A stretch of DNA of 28,491 nt from Bacteroidales bacterium UBA4866. GTDB lineage: Bacteria > Bacteroidota > Bacteroidia > Bacteroidales > P3. The translations under genes and the position numbers were made by a program. The stretch's first letter is position 1, and each line of letters starts with the position of its first letter. The stretch is taken from positions 53,431-81,921 of the forward strand of contig DHDW01000042.1 of the NCBI GenBank assembly GCA_002399565.1, given 5' to 3'. The notes under the pieces are model-generated. The model ran no database searches. It was not told the origin of the DNA and was given only the letters and a program-made list of their open reading frames with translations. This document shows, in pieces, positions 8,881 to 17,071 of the stretch.

Positions 8881-9027
8881 CTAACTCCTTATTCTAATTT
8901 TCTAACTCCTTATTCTATTTTACTAACTCCTTATTCTAATTTACTGAAACCTTGTTTTAATTTTTTCTTTCTTCGTTTTAATTTACTCAAACAAGGTTTT
9001 ATTTTCTTCACTCTTTTTTCTGGGAAC
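8881..9027. repeat. 21-bp-period tandem repeat array A (about 7 units)
   Basis: Seven contiguous 21-base units start at 8881, 8902, 8923, 8944, 8965, 8986 and 9007. The first three are nearly identical and begin with CTAACTCCTTATTCTA; the later ones diverge but keep the period and the AATTT core. An 11-bp inverted repeat (AAACCTTGTTT at 8947-8957 with AAACAAGGTTT at 8989-8999) spans units 4 to 6. The array lies in a 460-base gap (8760-9219) between sdaA and the YD-repeat gene. It happens to be open in one frame (8815-9063, 82 codons), which would give a heptapeptide repeat like LTPYSNF, but I see no promoter or coding signal and do not call a gene. The rest of the gap holds only the two flanking promoters. 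Confidence 0.85.
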
Positions 9028-9153
9028 AACAGAGTTCATAAGAAAATTTTAGAAACAAGTTGAATAATTATGAGAAGGGAGAAAGAATAAACGAGCTATT
9101 TAAAATTTAAACTTTCAGATACATAACTTTTAGTGAAAATATAAACAATTTAT

Positions 9154-9192
9154 CAAAGAGAATTTTATTACCTTTGCCAAAGAGAATTTATT
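9154..9192 (+). promoter_or_regulatory. -7 box (TACCTTTG, 9169-9176) flanked by direct repeats
   Basis: TACCTTTG matches TAnnTTTG and lies 43 bases upstream of the secreted protein's ATG at 9220. A direct repeat CAAAGAGAATTT occurs at 9154 and again at 9178, 24 bases apart, so one copy lies just upstream of the -7 box and one at the expected transcription start. Confidence 0.5.
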
Positions 9193-9219
9193 TAATATCA
9201 AATACAAACTAAAATCATT

Positions 9220-10947
9220 ATGAATATCTCTTCCAAAGCATTCTTAGGGTTAATAGTTTTCCTTTCTTTAACTTCTTATATCAATGCTCAATATTACAAT
9301 GAATATAATCTTAACGGAAAGGTTAAATCTTTTTACAAAAAAACCTACGACAATAGCAAAGATGGATATTTGGACACAATAAATCCATCTGAACAAATCT
9401 TTGTGGATTTTCAAAATAGAAAAGAAACGAAAAACCACAAGAAAAATGAGAGCGCAAATATAAGTGTTAAATATTATGATGAAAATAAAAACATTATTTT
9501 AGATAGTATTTTTTATAGTAGAAATAATGTTGAAGTTACCAAGTATTATTATAATTCAAATCATATACTCATTAAAAAGGATGATTATTATAATGATAGC
9601 ATTATATCAACTACAACTTATAAACATGATAATGCTAATAATTTATTAGAAGAAACTTTAATCTTTAATTCAGGAGATTCTAATATATTAATCTATACTT
9701 ATGACTCTAATAATAATCAAACATCAATGAATAGATATTACCGCAATAAAAAAATTAGTAGTGATATTACAGAATATAATAATAAAGGACAAAAAGTTAA
9801 AGATTATGATAATGAAACAATAAATGATTTCAATTTATTTGAATACGACAAAAGAGGTAACTTAGTTAAAGAAATAACTTATATTGACAATGAAATTATA
9901 GGGGAAAACATATTTATTTACAACACACATAATAAAATAAAAAAAGAAAAATCATATTATAACAATGAATTAACTTCAATAATAACCTATTCTTATGATA
10001 AAAATAATAGAATAACTAAAACTAAGCAATGGGGACTTCCTCGAGATTTTACCATTGAAAAAGAAATTTTTAAATTAGATGATAAGGGAAGAGTGATTGA
10101 AAAGAAAAAATATTGTTTTGATGATTCTCCAACAATACAACAATTCATTCATAAAGGCAATAACTTAGTTCAGGAAGTTAATTATGATCCAAGCGACTCG
10201 TATAATCAAACAAGTAAAATAGAATATACTTATAATCCAGACAATACATTATCACGTAAAGTTTGGTATTCTTGTGTTGATGGCGTTAGGGAAAATATAA
10301 AATGGAAAGAAAGTAAAGCAGAAAAATATTACTACAATGATAATAGAGAAAATATTTTAATTAAAAAGACATATTCTATGAATCCAGATGTATTATTTAC
10401 TGATAGTTTGATTTATTCAAATAATATGCTAACAAAAAAATATTTTTATACTAACCTCATTGAAAATAATACTACTCCAACAATATATAAATATGATGAG
10501 AAAAAAAGATTAATTGGAGAAGGAACTTATGGATATAATCGGGAAAGAATTATTTATAAATATAATGATGATACATTGATTTACAAATGTGAAGAAAGAT
10601 ATGATAATGATGGAAAAATAGATTATCAATTGATAAATGAATGGAAATATGATTCAAATAAAAGATTAATTGAGCATACATATAACCAAACTAATAAATC
10701 TTCTAAAACTAAATATTTTTACAATTCAAAAGGGAAACTCAAAAAGGAAATCTATAAGGATGATCTAATTGAGAATGTTATAGTAAAAACATATAAATAC
10801 AAATTATTTAGTAAGGATTATACAATAATATATAGTGATTCTTCAAACATTAAAAACGTGTATTATAAATATGATGATAAAGGAAACCTTATTGAAGAAA
10901 GACATCCTTCTTATTTGGTAAAGTTTGAATATGAATATTACGAATAG
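9220..10947 (+). CDS. Secreted YD-repeat-like (RHS-like) protein of unknown role
   Basis: The 575-residue protein begins with a signal peptide (MNISSKAFLGLIVFLSLTSY, cleavage probably after Ala23 in YINAQ). The remainder is a series of degenerate 20-25-residue repeats of the form Y-x-Y-D-x(3)-N/G-x-L/I-x(2,4)-Y, for example YTYDSNNNQT, FEYDKRGNLVKE, YSYDKNNRITK, YKYDDKGNLIEE. This is the YD/RHS repeat pattern, which forms beta-rich shells or strips on secreted proteins. There is no catalytic or toxin domain, no cysteine lipobox and no recognisable C-terminal sorting domain. The residue make-up is rich in Asn, Lys, Tyr and Asp. It is a single-gene unit with its own promoter and a shared terminator downstream. 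I cannot assign a function. Confidence 0.75.
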   Translation: MNISSKAFLGLIVFLSLTSYINAQYYNEYNLNGKVKSFYKKTYDNSKDGYLDTINPSEQIFVDFQNRKETKNHKKNESANISVKYYDENKNIILDSIFYSRNNVEVTKYYYNSNHILIKKDDYYNDSIISTTTYKHDNANNLLEETLIFNSGDSNILIYTYDSNNNQTSMNRYYRNKKISSDITEYNNKGQKVKDYDNETINDFNLFEYDKRGNLVKEITYIDNEIIGENIFIYNTHNKIKKEKSYYNNELTSIITYSYDKNNRITKTKQWGLPRDFTIEKEIFKLDDKGRVIEKKKYCFDDSPTIQQFIHKGNNLVQEVNYDPSDSYNQTSKIEYTYNPDNTLSRKVWYSCVDGVRENIKWKESKAEKYYYNDNRENILIKKTYSMNPDVLFTDSLIYSNNMLTKKYFYTNLIENNTTPTIYKYDEKKRLIGEGTYGYNRERIIYKYNDDTLIYKCEERYDNDGKIDYQLINEWKYDSNKRLIEHTYNQTNKSSKTKYFYNSKGKLKKEIYKDDLIENVIVKTYKYKLFSKDYTIIYSDSSNIKNVYYKYDDKGNLIEERHPSYLVKFEYEYYE

Positions 10948-10952
10948 AGACA

Positions 10953-10991
10953 AAAAAAAAGCTATAACCAAAATATGATTATAGCTTTTTT
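10953..10991. terminator. Bidirectional intrinsic terminator between the YD-repeat gene and clpB
   Basis: The stem GCTATAA / TTATAGC (10961-10967 with 10979-10985) is flanked by an A run on the left and a T run on the right, extending the pairing. It serves both convergent genes. Confidence 0.88.
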
Positions 10992-11010
10992 GTTATTTAG
11001 GTGTTATTGT

Positions 11011-13161
11011 TTATGCTCTTTTGAATACTAAGTTATCCTCTATTTCATCAACCTCTATCTTGGTTTCTTGCGAAATTGTTCCTTTAATTAGTTCTATGGA
11101 TAGTTGGTTGATTACTAGTTTTTGTATTGCTCTTTTTACTGGTCGTGCTCCTAAGAGTGGGTCATAACCTTTTTCTGCTAAGTAGTCAATTGCTTTTGGT
11201 GTAAAGGTGATGTCTATATGTTTTTGAGATAGTTGGCTGGTTAGTCTGTTTAGTTGCAATACTACAATTTGTCTTACTTCTTCTATCTTCAATGGTTTAA
11301 AGACTACAATTTCATCTATTCTGTTTAGAAACTCTGGACGTATTGTTTTTTTCAAAAGTTCCAAAACTTCTCTTTGAGCTTTATCCCATGAGGTTTCAAA
11401 ATTAGAAGATTCGTCTTCTAATGCGTCTTGAAGAATTTCTGAACCAAGGTTGGAGGTCATAATTATTATTGTATTCTTGAAGTCAATTACCCTACCCTTG
11501 TTATCGGTCAAACGTCCATCTTCCAAAACCTGCAATAAGATATTGAATACATCTGGGTGAGCTTTTTCAATTTCATCTAAAAGTACAATTGAATAAGGTT
11601 TCATTCTGACTGCTTCTGTCAATTGACCACTTTCTTCATATCCCACATATCCTGGAGGTGCTCCAATCAAACGGCTGACTGAAAACCTTTCCTGATATTC
11701 ACTCATATCAATTCTTATCATTAGGTTTTCATCGTCAAACAACAATTCGGCTAATGCTCTTGCAAGCTCTGTTTTTCCTACTCCTGTGGAACCTAAAAAT
11801 GCAAATGAACCAATAGGTCGTTTTTCATCGCTTAGTCCTGAACGGCTTCTACGGATGGCATTGGCTATTGCAGTTATGGCTTCATCTTGCCCCACTACTC
11901 TTTTCTTCAATTCATCTTCCAAATAAAGCAGCTTTTCTTTTTCGCTTTGCATCATTCTCTGAACGGGTATTCCTGTCCAGCGGGAAACAACATCTGCAAT
12001 ATCATTCTGGTCAACTTCTTCCTTAATAAGTGCAATTCCTCCTTGAATGTTTTGAAGTTTGGTTTTATAGTCTTCTAGGTCTTTCTCTGCTGTTTTAATC
12101 TTTCCATAACGAAGTTCTGCAACCTTTCCATAATCTCCACTTCTTTCAGCCAAATCAGCTTCCTGTTTGTAGGTTTCTATCTTTTTTACTTCATCTTGAA
12201 TGGCATCAACCAAATTCTTTTCTTCTTTCCATTTGCTGGTTAGGGTGTCTTTTTCCTTTGATAAAGCTTCTATTTCTTGTGTTAGCTGTGCTTCTTTAAC
12301 TTGATCTTTTTCCTTACGAATGGCTGCTCTTTCAATCTCCAATTGACGCAGTCTTCTATCTACTTCATCAATTTCTTCGGGTGAAGAGTTTATTTCCATT
12401 CTTAACTTTGCAGCTGCTTCATCAACAAGGTCAATTGCCTTATCTGGCAAGAAACGTGAGGTTATGTAACGGGCCGACATTTCAGCAGCAGCAATTATTG
12501 CAGCATCTTTTATTCTTACCTTGTGATGTATTTCGTATTTTTCTTTTAATCCTCTAAGTATTGAAATTGTATCTTGAACACTTGGTTCATCAATCATTAC
12601 TGTTTGAAAACGTCTTGCCAGAGCCTTGTCCTTTTCAAAATACTTCTGATACTCATTAAGGGTTGTTGCTCCAATGGCTCTTAATTCTCCACGAGAAAGG
12701 GCAGGTTTTAGAATGTTTGCAGCATCCATTGCTCCCTCACCACCACCAGCACCAACTAAGGTGTGTATTTCATCAATAAACAAAATAACATCTCCCTCAG
12801 AGCTTATAACATCATTAACCACTCCTTTCAAACGTTCTTCAAATTCTCCCTTATATTTTGCTCCTGCAATCAATGCACCCATATCTAATGAATAGATTTC
12901 CTTATCCTTCAAGTTTTCAGGAACATCCTTTCTCTCTATTCTTTGAGCAATACCTTCTGCAATAGCTGTTTTTCCAACTCCTGGCTCTCCTATTAGCATA
13001 GGGTTATTCTTTGTCCTTCGGGAAAGTATTTGCAAAACCCTTCTTATTTCATCATCTCTTCCAATAACTGGGTCTAACTTCCCTTTCTTTGCTTCGTTAT
13101 TCAAATTCCTTGCATAACGATTCAATTGATCTAATCTTTGATTTTTTTTATTTGTTTCCAT
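11011..13161 (-). CDS. clpB: ClpB-type disaggregase lacking the N-terminal domain
   Basis: This AAA+ chaperone solubilises aggregated proteins together with DnaK. In the 716 residues: NBD1 has Walker A GEPGVGKT (58-65) and Walker B ILFIDE; the pore loop has Tyr103 in AKYKGE; the coiled-coil M-domain (about 265-395) has the [15 protein letters not shown] segment that separates ClpB from ClpA/ClpC; NBD2 has Walker A GSTGVGKT (457-464), VLLDE (526-530) and pore loop GYVG (504-507). The family is normally about 860 residues. Here the protein begins at the linker before NBD1 (LDPVIGRD at 29-36), close to where the internal-start short form of E. coli ClpB begins. The 146 bases from the start codon to the metK terminator cannot hold an N-domain. 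NBDs, M-domain and pore loops look intact. Confidence 0.93.
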   Translation of the reverse strand: METNKKNQRLDQLNRYARNLNNEAKKGKLDPVIGRDDEIRRVLQILSRRTKNNPMLIGEPGVGKTAIAEGIAQRIERKDVPENLKDKEIYSLDMGALIAGAKYKGEFEERLKGVVNDVISSEGDVILFIDEIHTLVGAGGGEGAMDAANILKPALSRGELRAIGATTLNEYQKYFEKDKALARRFQTVMIDEPSVQDTISILRGLKEKYEIHHKVRIKDAAIIAAAEMSARYITSRFLPDKAIDLVDEAAAKLRMEINSSPEEIDEVDRRLRQLEIERAAIRKEKDQVKEAQLTQEIEALSKEKDTLTSKWKEEKNLVDAIQDEVKKIETYKQEADLAERSGDYGKVAELRYGKIKTAEKDLEDYKTKLQNIQGGIALIKEEVDQNDIADVVSRWTGIPVQRMMQSEKEKLLYLEDELKKRVVGQDEAITAIANAIRRSRSGLSDEKRPIGSFAFLGSTGVGKTELARALAELLFDDENLMIRIDMSEYQERFSVSRLIGAPPGYVGYEESGQLTEAVRMKPYSIVLLDEIEKAHPDVFNILLQVLEDGRLTDNKGRVIDFKNTIIIMTSNLGSEILQDALEDESSNFETSWDKAQREVLELLKKTIRPEFLNRIDEIVVFKPLKIEEVRQIVVLQLNRLTSQLSQKHIDITFTPKAIDYLAEKGYDPLLGARPVKRAIQKLVINQLSIELIKGTISQETKIEVDEIEDNLVFKRA

Positions 13162-13225
13162 ATATATTTGTTATTTAATTATCAATACTAATTACCAATA
13201 AAGCCCTCAATTTGTTTGCCATAGC

Positions 13226-13246
13226 CAAAAATATGACAAAACGTCA
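13226..13246 (-). promoter_or_regulatory. clpB -7 box with adjoining TGAC-N5-GTCA palindrome
   Basis: On the minus strand TATTTTTG (13226-13233) matches the -7 consensus, about 65 bases before the clpB ATG. Immediately upstream of it lies the palindrome TGAC-GTTTT-GTCA (13234-13246). A repressor or activator bound there would touch the promoter spacer, so it is a candidate heat-shock operator. No CIRCE element is present. I cannot name the regulator. Confidence 0.5.
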
Positions 13247-13300
13247 GAAAGGGTTATTCTTTATATTTCAGTAAGGAGATGACCTGATAAGAAACAAAAT

Positions 13301-13359
13301 AAAAAAAAGTCGCAAAAAATATATTAACCAATATTTAAGTCAATATAGTTTTTGCGACT
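13301..13359 (-). terminator. Intrinsic terminator of metK
   Basis: The stem AGTCGCAAAAA / TTTTTGCGACT (13308-13318 with 13349-13359) is 11 bp long with further pairing (TATATT/AATATA) inside the loop. On the minus strand it is followed by eight T residues, so it ends metK transcription. Confidence 0.85.
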
Positions 13360-13387
13360 AAATGATAGAGTTTAACCTAAATGTCTA

Positions 13388-14662
13388 TTATAGATTAAAT
13401 GCTTTCTTAATTTTATCTACATAATCTAATTTTTCCCAAGTGTAAAACCCTACTGTCTTTTTTGTTTCAACTCCATTTTCAAAAATAGTTACTTCTTCTT
13501 GGTATGGTGTTCTTCCGAAATGACCATATTTGGCTGTTGGTAGGAAGATTGGATTTTTTAATCCAAAGCGATTTACTATTGAATATGGACGTAAGTCAAA
13601 AATTCCATTAATCTTTTCTGCAATAATGCCATCAGTAAGTGTTTGACCATTTTCATCTTTAACCTTTGCAGTTCCATTAGTATTTACATAAAACCCCACT
13701 GGTTTTGCAACTCCAATTGCATAAGCAACTTGAACAAGAACTTCTTCACAAATTCCTGCTGCAACCATATTTTTTGCAATATGTCTTGCTGCATAAGCTG
13801 CACTTCTATCAACTTTTGATGAATCTTTTCCTGAGAAAGCACCACCACCGTGAGCTCCTCTTCCTCCATAGGTATCAACAATAATCTTTCTTCCTGTTAG
13901 GCCTGTATCTCCATGAGGTCCTCCAATTACGAATTTTCCTGTTGGGTTAACATAAAGAATAAAGTCTTTTTTGAAAAGGTCTTGAACATCCTTACGTTCT
14001 TGCTTTGCTATCACTCTTGGGATTAAAATATCTTTAACATCCTTATGAATTTGAGCAAGCATTTTGTCGTCATCATTATCAAAATCATCATGTTGAGTTG
14101 AAACTACAATTGTATTGATTGCAATTGGTTTATTATTGTTATCATACTCAATTGTAACTTGTGATTTGCTATCAGGACGCAAATACTTCATTTCTTTTCC
14201 CTCTCTACGGATTTCTGCAAGTTCTGAAACTAATTGATGAGATAAGATAAGTGATAAAGGCATATAGTCTTCTGTTTCGCTACAAGCATAACCGAACATC
14301 ATTCCTTGATCTCCTGCTCCTTGATCTTCTGGATTTGCTCTTTCAACTCCTTGATTGATGTCGCTTGATTGTTCGTGAATTGCTGAAATAACTCCACATG
14401 AATTACTTTCAAACATATATTCACCTTTGGTGTATCCTATGTTTTTGATAACCCTTCTTGCAACGTCTTGAACGTCTATATATCCATTACATTTTACTTC
14501 ACCGCTCAAAACCACCAAACCAGTTGTTACTAATGTCTCACAAGCAACCTTTGAATTTGGATCTTGGCGAAGAAATTCGTCTAATAGTGCATCTGAAATT
14601 TGATCCGATACTTTGTCTGGGTGACCTTCTGAAACTGATTCAGAAGTAAAAAAATAAGCCAT
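13388..14662 (-). CDS. metK: S-adenosylmethionine synthetase
   Basis: It makes S-adenosylmethionine from methionine and ATP in the cytoplasm. The 424-residue protein carries GHPDKVSDQ (residues 13-21, ATP/Mg binding), GAGDQG (115-120) and the P-loop-like [19 protein letters not shown] region further on, all intact. It is somewhat longer than the E. coli enzyme (384), with small insertions around residues 185-215. The ATG at 14662 is supported by the standard N-terminal [13 protein letters not shown]. The leader of about 125 nt contains a SAM-II-type riboswitch, so the gene is probably repressed by its product. It is a single-gene unit with its own promoter and terminator. Confidence 0.97.
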   Translation of the reverse strand: MAYFFTSESVSEGHPDKVSDQISDALLDEFLRQDPNSKVACETLVTTGLVVLSGEVKCNGYIDVQDVARRVIKNIGYTKGEYMFESNSCGVISAIHEQSSDINQGVERANPEDQGAGDQGMMFGYACSETEDYMPLSLILSHQLVSELAEIRREGKEMKYLRPDSKSQVTIEYDNNNKPIAINTIVVSTQHDDFDNDDDKMLAQIHKDVKDILIPRVIAKQERKDVQDLFKKDFILYVNPTGKFVIGGPHGDTGLTGRKIIVDTYGGRGAHGGGAFSGKDSSKVDRSAAYAARHIAKNMVAAGICEEVLVQVAYAIGVAKPVGFYVNTNGTAKVKDENGQTLTDGIIAEKINGIFDLRPYSIVNRFGLKNPIFLPTAKYGHFGRTPYQEEVTIFENGVETKKTVGFYTWEKLDYVDKIKKAFNL

Positions 14663-14730
14663 CTTGTTTTGTCTTTAAATTAATTAATTAAACTAACAAA
14701 ATGGGAAATAAGAATTGATGTAATCAAAAA

Positions 14731-14779
14731 TGTTTTAGCATTTTTTTGTGTGGTTGCAATCAATTCAAATCTTTCCACA
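14731..14779 (-). promoter_or_regulatory. SAM-II-type riboswitch in the metK leader
   Basis: On the minus strand the hairpin P1 pairs TGTGG (14775-14779) with CCACA (14749-14753). Its large loop reads AAAGATTTGAATTGATTGCA plus one A. The 3' segment TGCTAAAAC follows after an A-rich linker. Compared from memory with the published SAM-II pseudoknot, the key parts are present: GATTT in loop 1, ATTGCAA just before the P1 3' strand, and GCTAAAA downstream. The P2 pseudoknot then forms between TTGC and GC(T)AA, leaving the U that contacts the SAM sulfur. The -7 box lies just upstream, so the RNA would begin about eight bases before P1. SAM-V has a similar core and cannot be fully excluded. Confidence 0.85.
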
Positions 14780-14790
14780 TTTTATGTCTG

Positions 14791-14798
14791 CAAAAGTA
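14791..14798 (-). promoter_or_regulatory. -7 box of metK
   Basis: The minus strand reads TACTTTTG, an exact TAnnTTTG match. Transcription would start around 14786-14787, just before the riboswitch P1 stem, which supports both calls. Confidence 0.7.
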
Positions 14799-14813
14799 AT
14801 AAAAATAAAAACA

Positions 14814-14848
14814 AATAAGGCACTTATTTATACAAATAAATGCCTTAT
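14814..14848 (-). terminator. Intrinsic terminator of rny
   Basis: The stem ATAAGGCA / TGCCTTAT (14815-14822 with 14841-14848) continues, after one mismatch, as TTATTT / AAATAA with a four-base loop. On the minus strand it is followed by TTTGTTTTTATTTTT. It overlaps the upstream part of the metK promoter. Confidence 0.85.
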
Positions 14849-14917
14849 ATAGTTTATTTTATTATCAATCAATTGCATAATAATTATTTTATTTTACTAT
14901 GCAGAGTGAATTTGATT

Positions 14918-16471
14918 TTATTTTGCGTAGTTCACCGAACGTGTTTCTCTAATTACTGTTACTTTAATCATTCCAGGGAATACCATTTCGGATTGAATTT
15001 GTTTTGATAAGTCCATTGAGATTTGGTTTGCATCTTGGTCTGAAACTTTTTCAGCTGCAACAATAACTCTTAATTCTCTACCTGCTTGAATTGCGTATGT
15101 TTTAATTACTCCTGGATAAGACATTGCAATTTCTTCCAATTTATTCAAACGGTTGATATATGCTTCAACAACTTCTCTTCTTGCTCCTGGACGTGCTCCT
15201 GAAATAGCATCACACACTTGAACTATTGGTGCATAAAGGCTTTCCATTTCAACTTCATCGTGGTGAGATCCAATTGCATTACATATTTCTGGTTTTTCTT
15301 TACAACGTTCTGCAAGCTTCATTCCATGAATTGCATGTGGAAGTTCTGGTTCATTATCTGGCACTTTACCAATATCATGTAGTAGTCCTGCACGTTTTGC
15401 TATCTTTGGATTAAGTCCTAATTCAGATGCCATGGTTGCACATAAATTGGCAACTTCACGAGAGTGTTGTAATAAGTTTTGTCCATAAGAAGAACGATAC
15501 TTCATTTTACCAATCATACGAACAAGCTCATGATGAAGATTTATTATTCCTAAATCAATACAAGTTCTTTTACCTGTTTCAATGATTTCTTGTTCAATTT
15601 GTTTTTTAGTTTTTGAAACGACTTCTTCAATTCTTGCAGGGTGGATACGTCCATCGGTAACAAGTTTGTGAAGTGCCAAACGAGCAATTTCTCTTCTTAC
15701 TGGGTCAAAGCATGAAAGGATAATTGCATCAGGAGAGTCATCAATAATTACTTCAACTCCTGTTAAACTTTCTAATGCACGGATATTTCTTCCTTCTCTT
15801 CCTATAATTCTTCCTTTAATTTCTTCATTCTCTAAGTTAAAAACAGAAACTGTGTTTTCTATTGCGTTTTCTGTTGCTGTTCTTTGGATTGATTCTACAA
15901 CAATTTTCTTAGCTTTTTGATTTGCTGTTAGTTTGGCTTCCTCAATTATCTCCATTATTCTACTTGCAGCATCTGAACGAGCTTCGCCAGTCATTGCTTC
16001 AATTAGTTGTTGCTTTGCATCATCTGCTGACAAACCAGCTATTTGTTCTAATTTTTCAACACTCTTTTGGAAAGTTTTCTCAACTTCTGCTTGACGAGTT
16101 GAAAGAATTTCTAATTGTTTGTTTAAGTTTTCTCTTGCTTGTGTAAATTCGCTGTATTTCTTTTGAAATTCTTCAACTTTAAGTTTTAAATCTTGTTCTC
16201 TTTGTTTTAGTTTATTTTCAACTTGAACAACGCGATTATTACGTTCTTGGACTTGTTTTTCGTGTTCTGATTTAAGTTGAAGAAATTTTTCTTTTGCTTG
16301 AAGGATTTTCTCTTTTTTTACAATTTCTGCTTTATTCTCTGCTTCTAATAATACTTGTGTGGATTTCTTAGTAAGTATTGCTCTAAGTTTGGTTGCAGCT
16401 AACAGTACCCCTAATCCAAAAAAGATTATAGCTACTATTATACAAACGATTACTATTGTTACTGTATTCAT
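14918..16471 (-). CDS. rny: Ribonuclease Y
   Basis: This membrane-anchored endoribonuclease starts mRNA decay. The 517-residue protein has an N-terminal membrane helix (about residues 4-26), a long charged coiled coil (about 35-170), a KH RNA-binding domain with [10 protein letters not shown] (near residue 220) and an HD domain with HSREVANLC and LLHDIGK, then SHHDEVE, which carry the metal ligands. Domain order and length match RNase Y. It lies downstream of zapA and the 6S RNA on the same strand. A near-consensus -7 box, CATTTTTG with one mismatch, lies at 16522-16529 about 50 bases upstream. Its own terminator is at 14814-14848. Confidence 0.96.
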   Translation of the reverse strand: MNTVTIVIVCIIVAIIFFGLGVLLAATKLRAILTKKSTQVLLEAENKAEIVKKEKILQAKEKFLQLKSEHEKQVQERNNRVVQVENKLKQREQDLKLKVEEFQKKYSEFTQARENLNKQLEILSTRQAEVEKTFQKSVEKLEQIAGLSADDAKQQLIEAMTGEARSDAASRIMEIIEEAKLTANQKAKKIVVESIQRTATENAIENTVSVFNLENEEIKGRIIGREGRNIRALESLTGVEVIIDDSPDAIILSCFDPVRREIARLALHKLVTDGRIHPARIEEVVSKTKKQIEQEIIETGKRTCIDLGIINLHHELVRMIGKMKYRSSYGQNLLQHSREVANLCATMASELGLNPKIAKRAGLLHDIGKVPDNEPELPHAIHGMKLAERCKEKPEICNAIGSHHDEVEMESLYAPIVQVCDAISGARPGARREVVEAYINRLNKLEEIAMSYPGVIKTYAIQAGRELRVIVAAEKVSDQDANQISMDLSKQIQSEMVFPGMIKVTVIRETRSVNYAK

Positions 16472-16564
16472 AAAAATTTATAGTATTAATTTTTTAATTT
16501 CCTATTTTATAAACTAGGATACAAAAATGTTTAGATGGATTTTATGCTGCGAAAACTATAAATA

Positions 16565-16757
16565 AAAAACCCGCACCCTTTCAAAATGGAGTATTGAAAA
16601 ACTCCTTAAAACAAGATTTGAGTGCCAATTGCATCAAACTTCCACTGTCTTCTTACGAAGAACCCCTAAGGGTTGAGGCCTGTCTTTCTCAATTATGAGC
16701 GTCCTCCTTTTCTTTTTAGTGTTGAGTTTACAAACTGTTTTTGAACTGATGCGGGAA
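16565..16757 (-). ncRNA. ssrS: 6S RNA
   Basis: 6S RNA binds the housekeeping RNA polymerase holoenzyme in its active site. The roughly 190-nt segment on the minus strand closes with CCCGCA / TGCGGG (16750-16755 with 16570-16575), then, after a small internal loop, TTCAAAA / TTTTGAA (16739-16745 with 16580-16586), followed by T6. This gives a long closed rod with a T-run terminator. Internal hairpins include GGAGT/ACTCC, AACCC/GGGTT and CTTC-GTAA-GAAG. Size, closing stem and the position between zapA and rny all fit 6S RNA. The 324-base gap 16472-16795 is largely explained by this RNA. The exact 5' end and promoter are not clear. I recognise it by shape and context, not by an alignment. Confidence 0.78.
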
Positions 16758-16795
16758 TACTTCCTATATTTCCTTAATTATATTTTAATTCTATT

Positions 16796-17071
16796 TTATA
16801 GTATGCTATTGATTTCTTCTAATTTTTCAATCAATTGTTTGTTGCCAAAAAGATTATCGTCTTTTATTTTCATGTAAGATGTAACATATTGCAACAACAC
16901 CATTGCTAATAAATCTTGTTTGTCTTTATAAGCGTAAATGTTAGCATATTCTTTAATGTTGGTCTTAACTGTTTCAACTGCATTCCTAAATACCTCTTCT
17001 TCGTCTCTTTTTACCCTAACCTTATAAATTCTACCTGCTATATCAACACTAATTAAAATATCTTCTGTCAT
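16796..17071 (-). CDS. zapA: Cell division protein ZapA
   Basis: ZapA binds FtsZ and bundles its filaments at the division ring. The 91-residue protein shows the usual plan: a short beta-rich N-terminal domain (ISVDIAGRIYKVRVKRDEEE, residues 7-26, fits) followed by helices with the pattern of ZapA dimers (YANIYAYKDKQDLLAMVLLQY). Its start codon overlaps the stop of the upstream coiled-coil gene as TAATG, indicating translational coupling. The 6S RNA gene follows directly. The location and small size support the call; low sequence conservation in this family keeps it below certainty. Confidence 0.85.
   Translation of the reverse strand: MTEDILISVDIAGRIYKVRVKRDEEEVFRNAVETVKTNIKEYANIYAYKDKQDLLAMVLLQYVTSYMKIKDDNLFGNKQLIEKLEEINSIL

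Noticed and set aside
8881..9027. Repeat array that might be a small CRISPR
   Set aside because: The 21-base units are directly contiguous without unique spacers, units drift in sequence, and no cas gene is nearby.
12674..12895. 73-codon open frame on the plus strand
   Set aside because: It lies opposite the NBD1 region of ClpB, whose protein conservation explains the open frame.
13162..13387. Missing N-terminal domain of ClpB hidden by a frameshift
   Set aside because: The gap holds the clpB promoter and metK terminator, is too short for about 435 coding bases, and shows no ClpN-like sequence in any frame.
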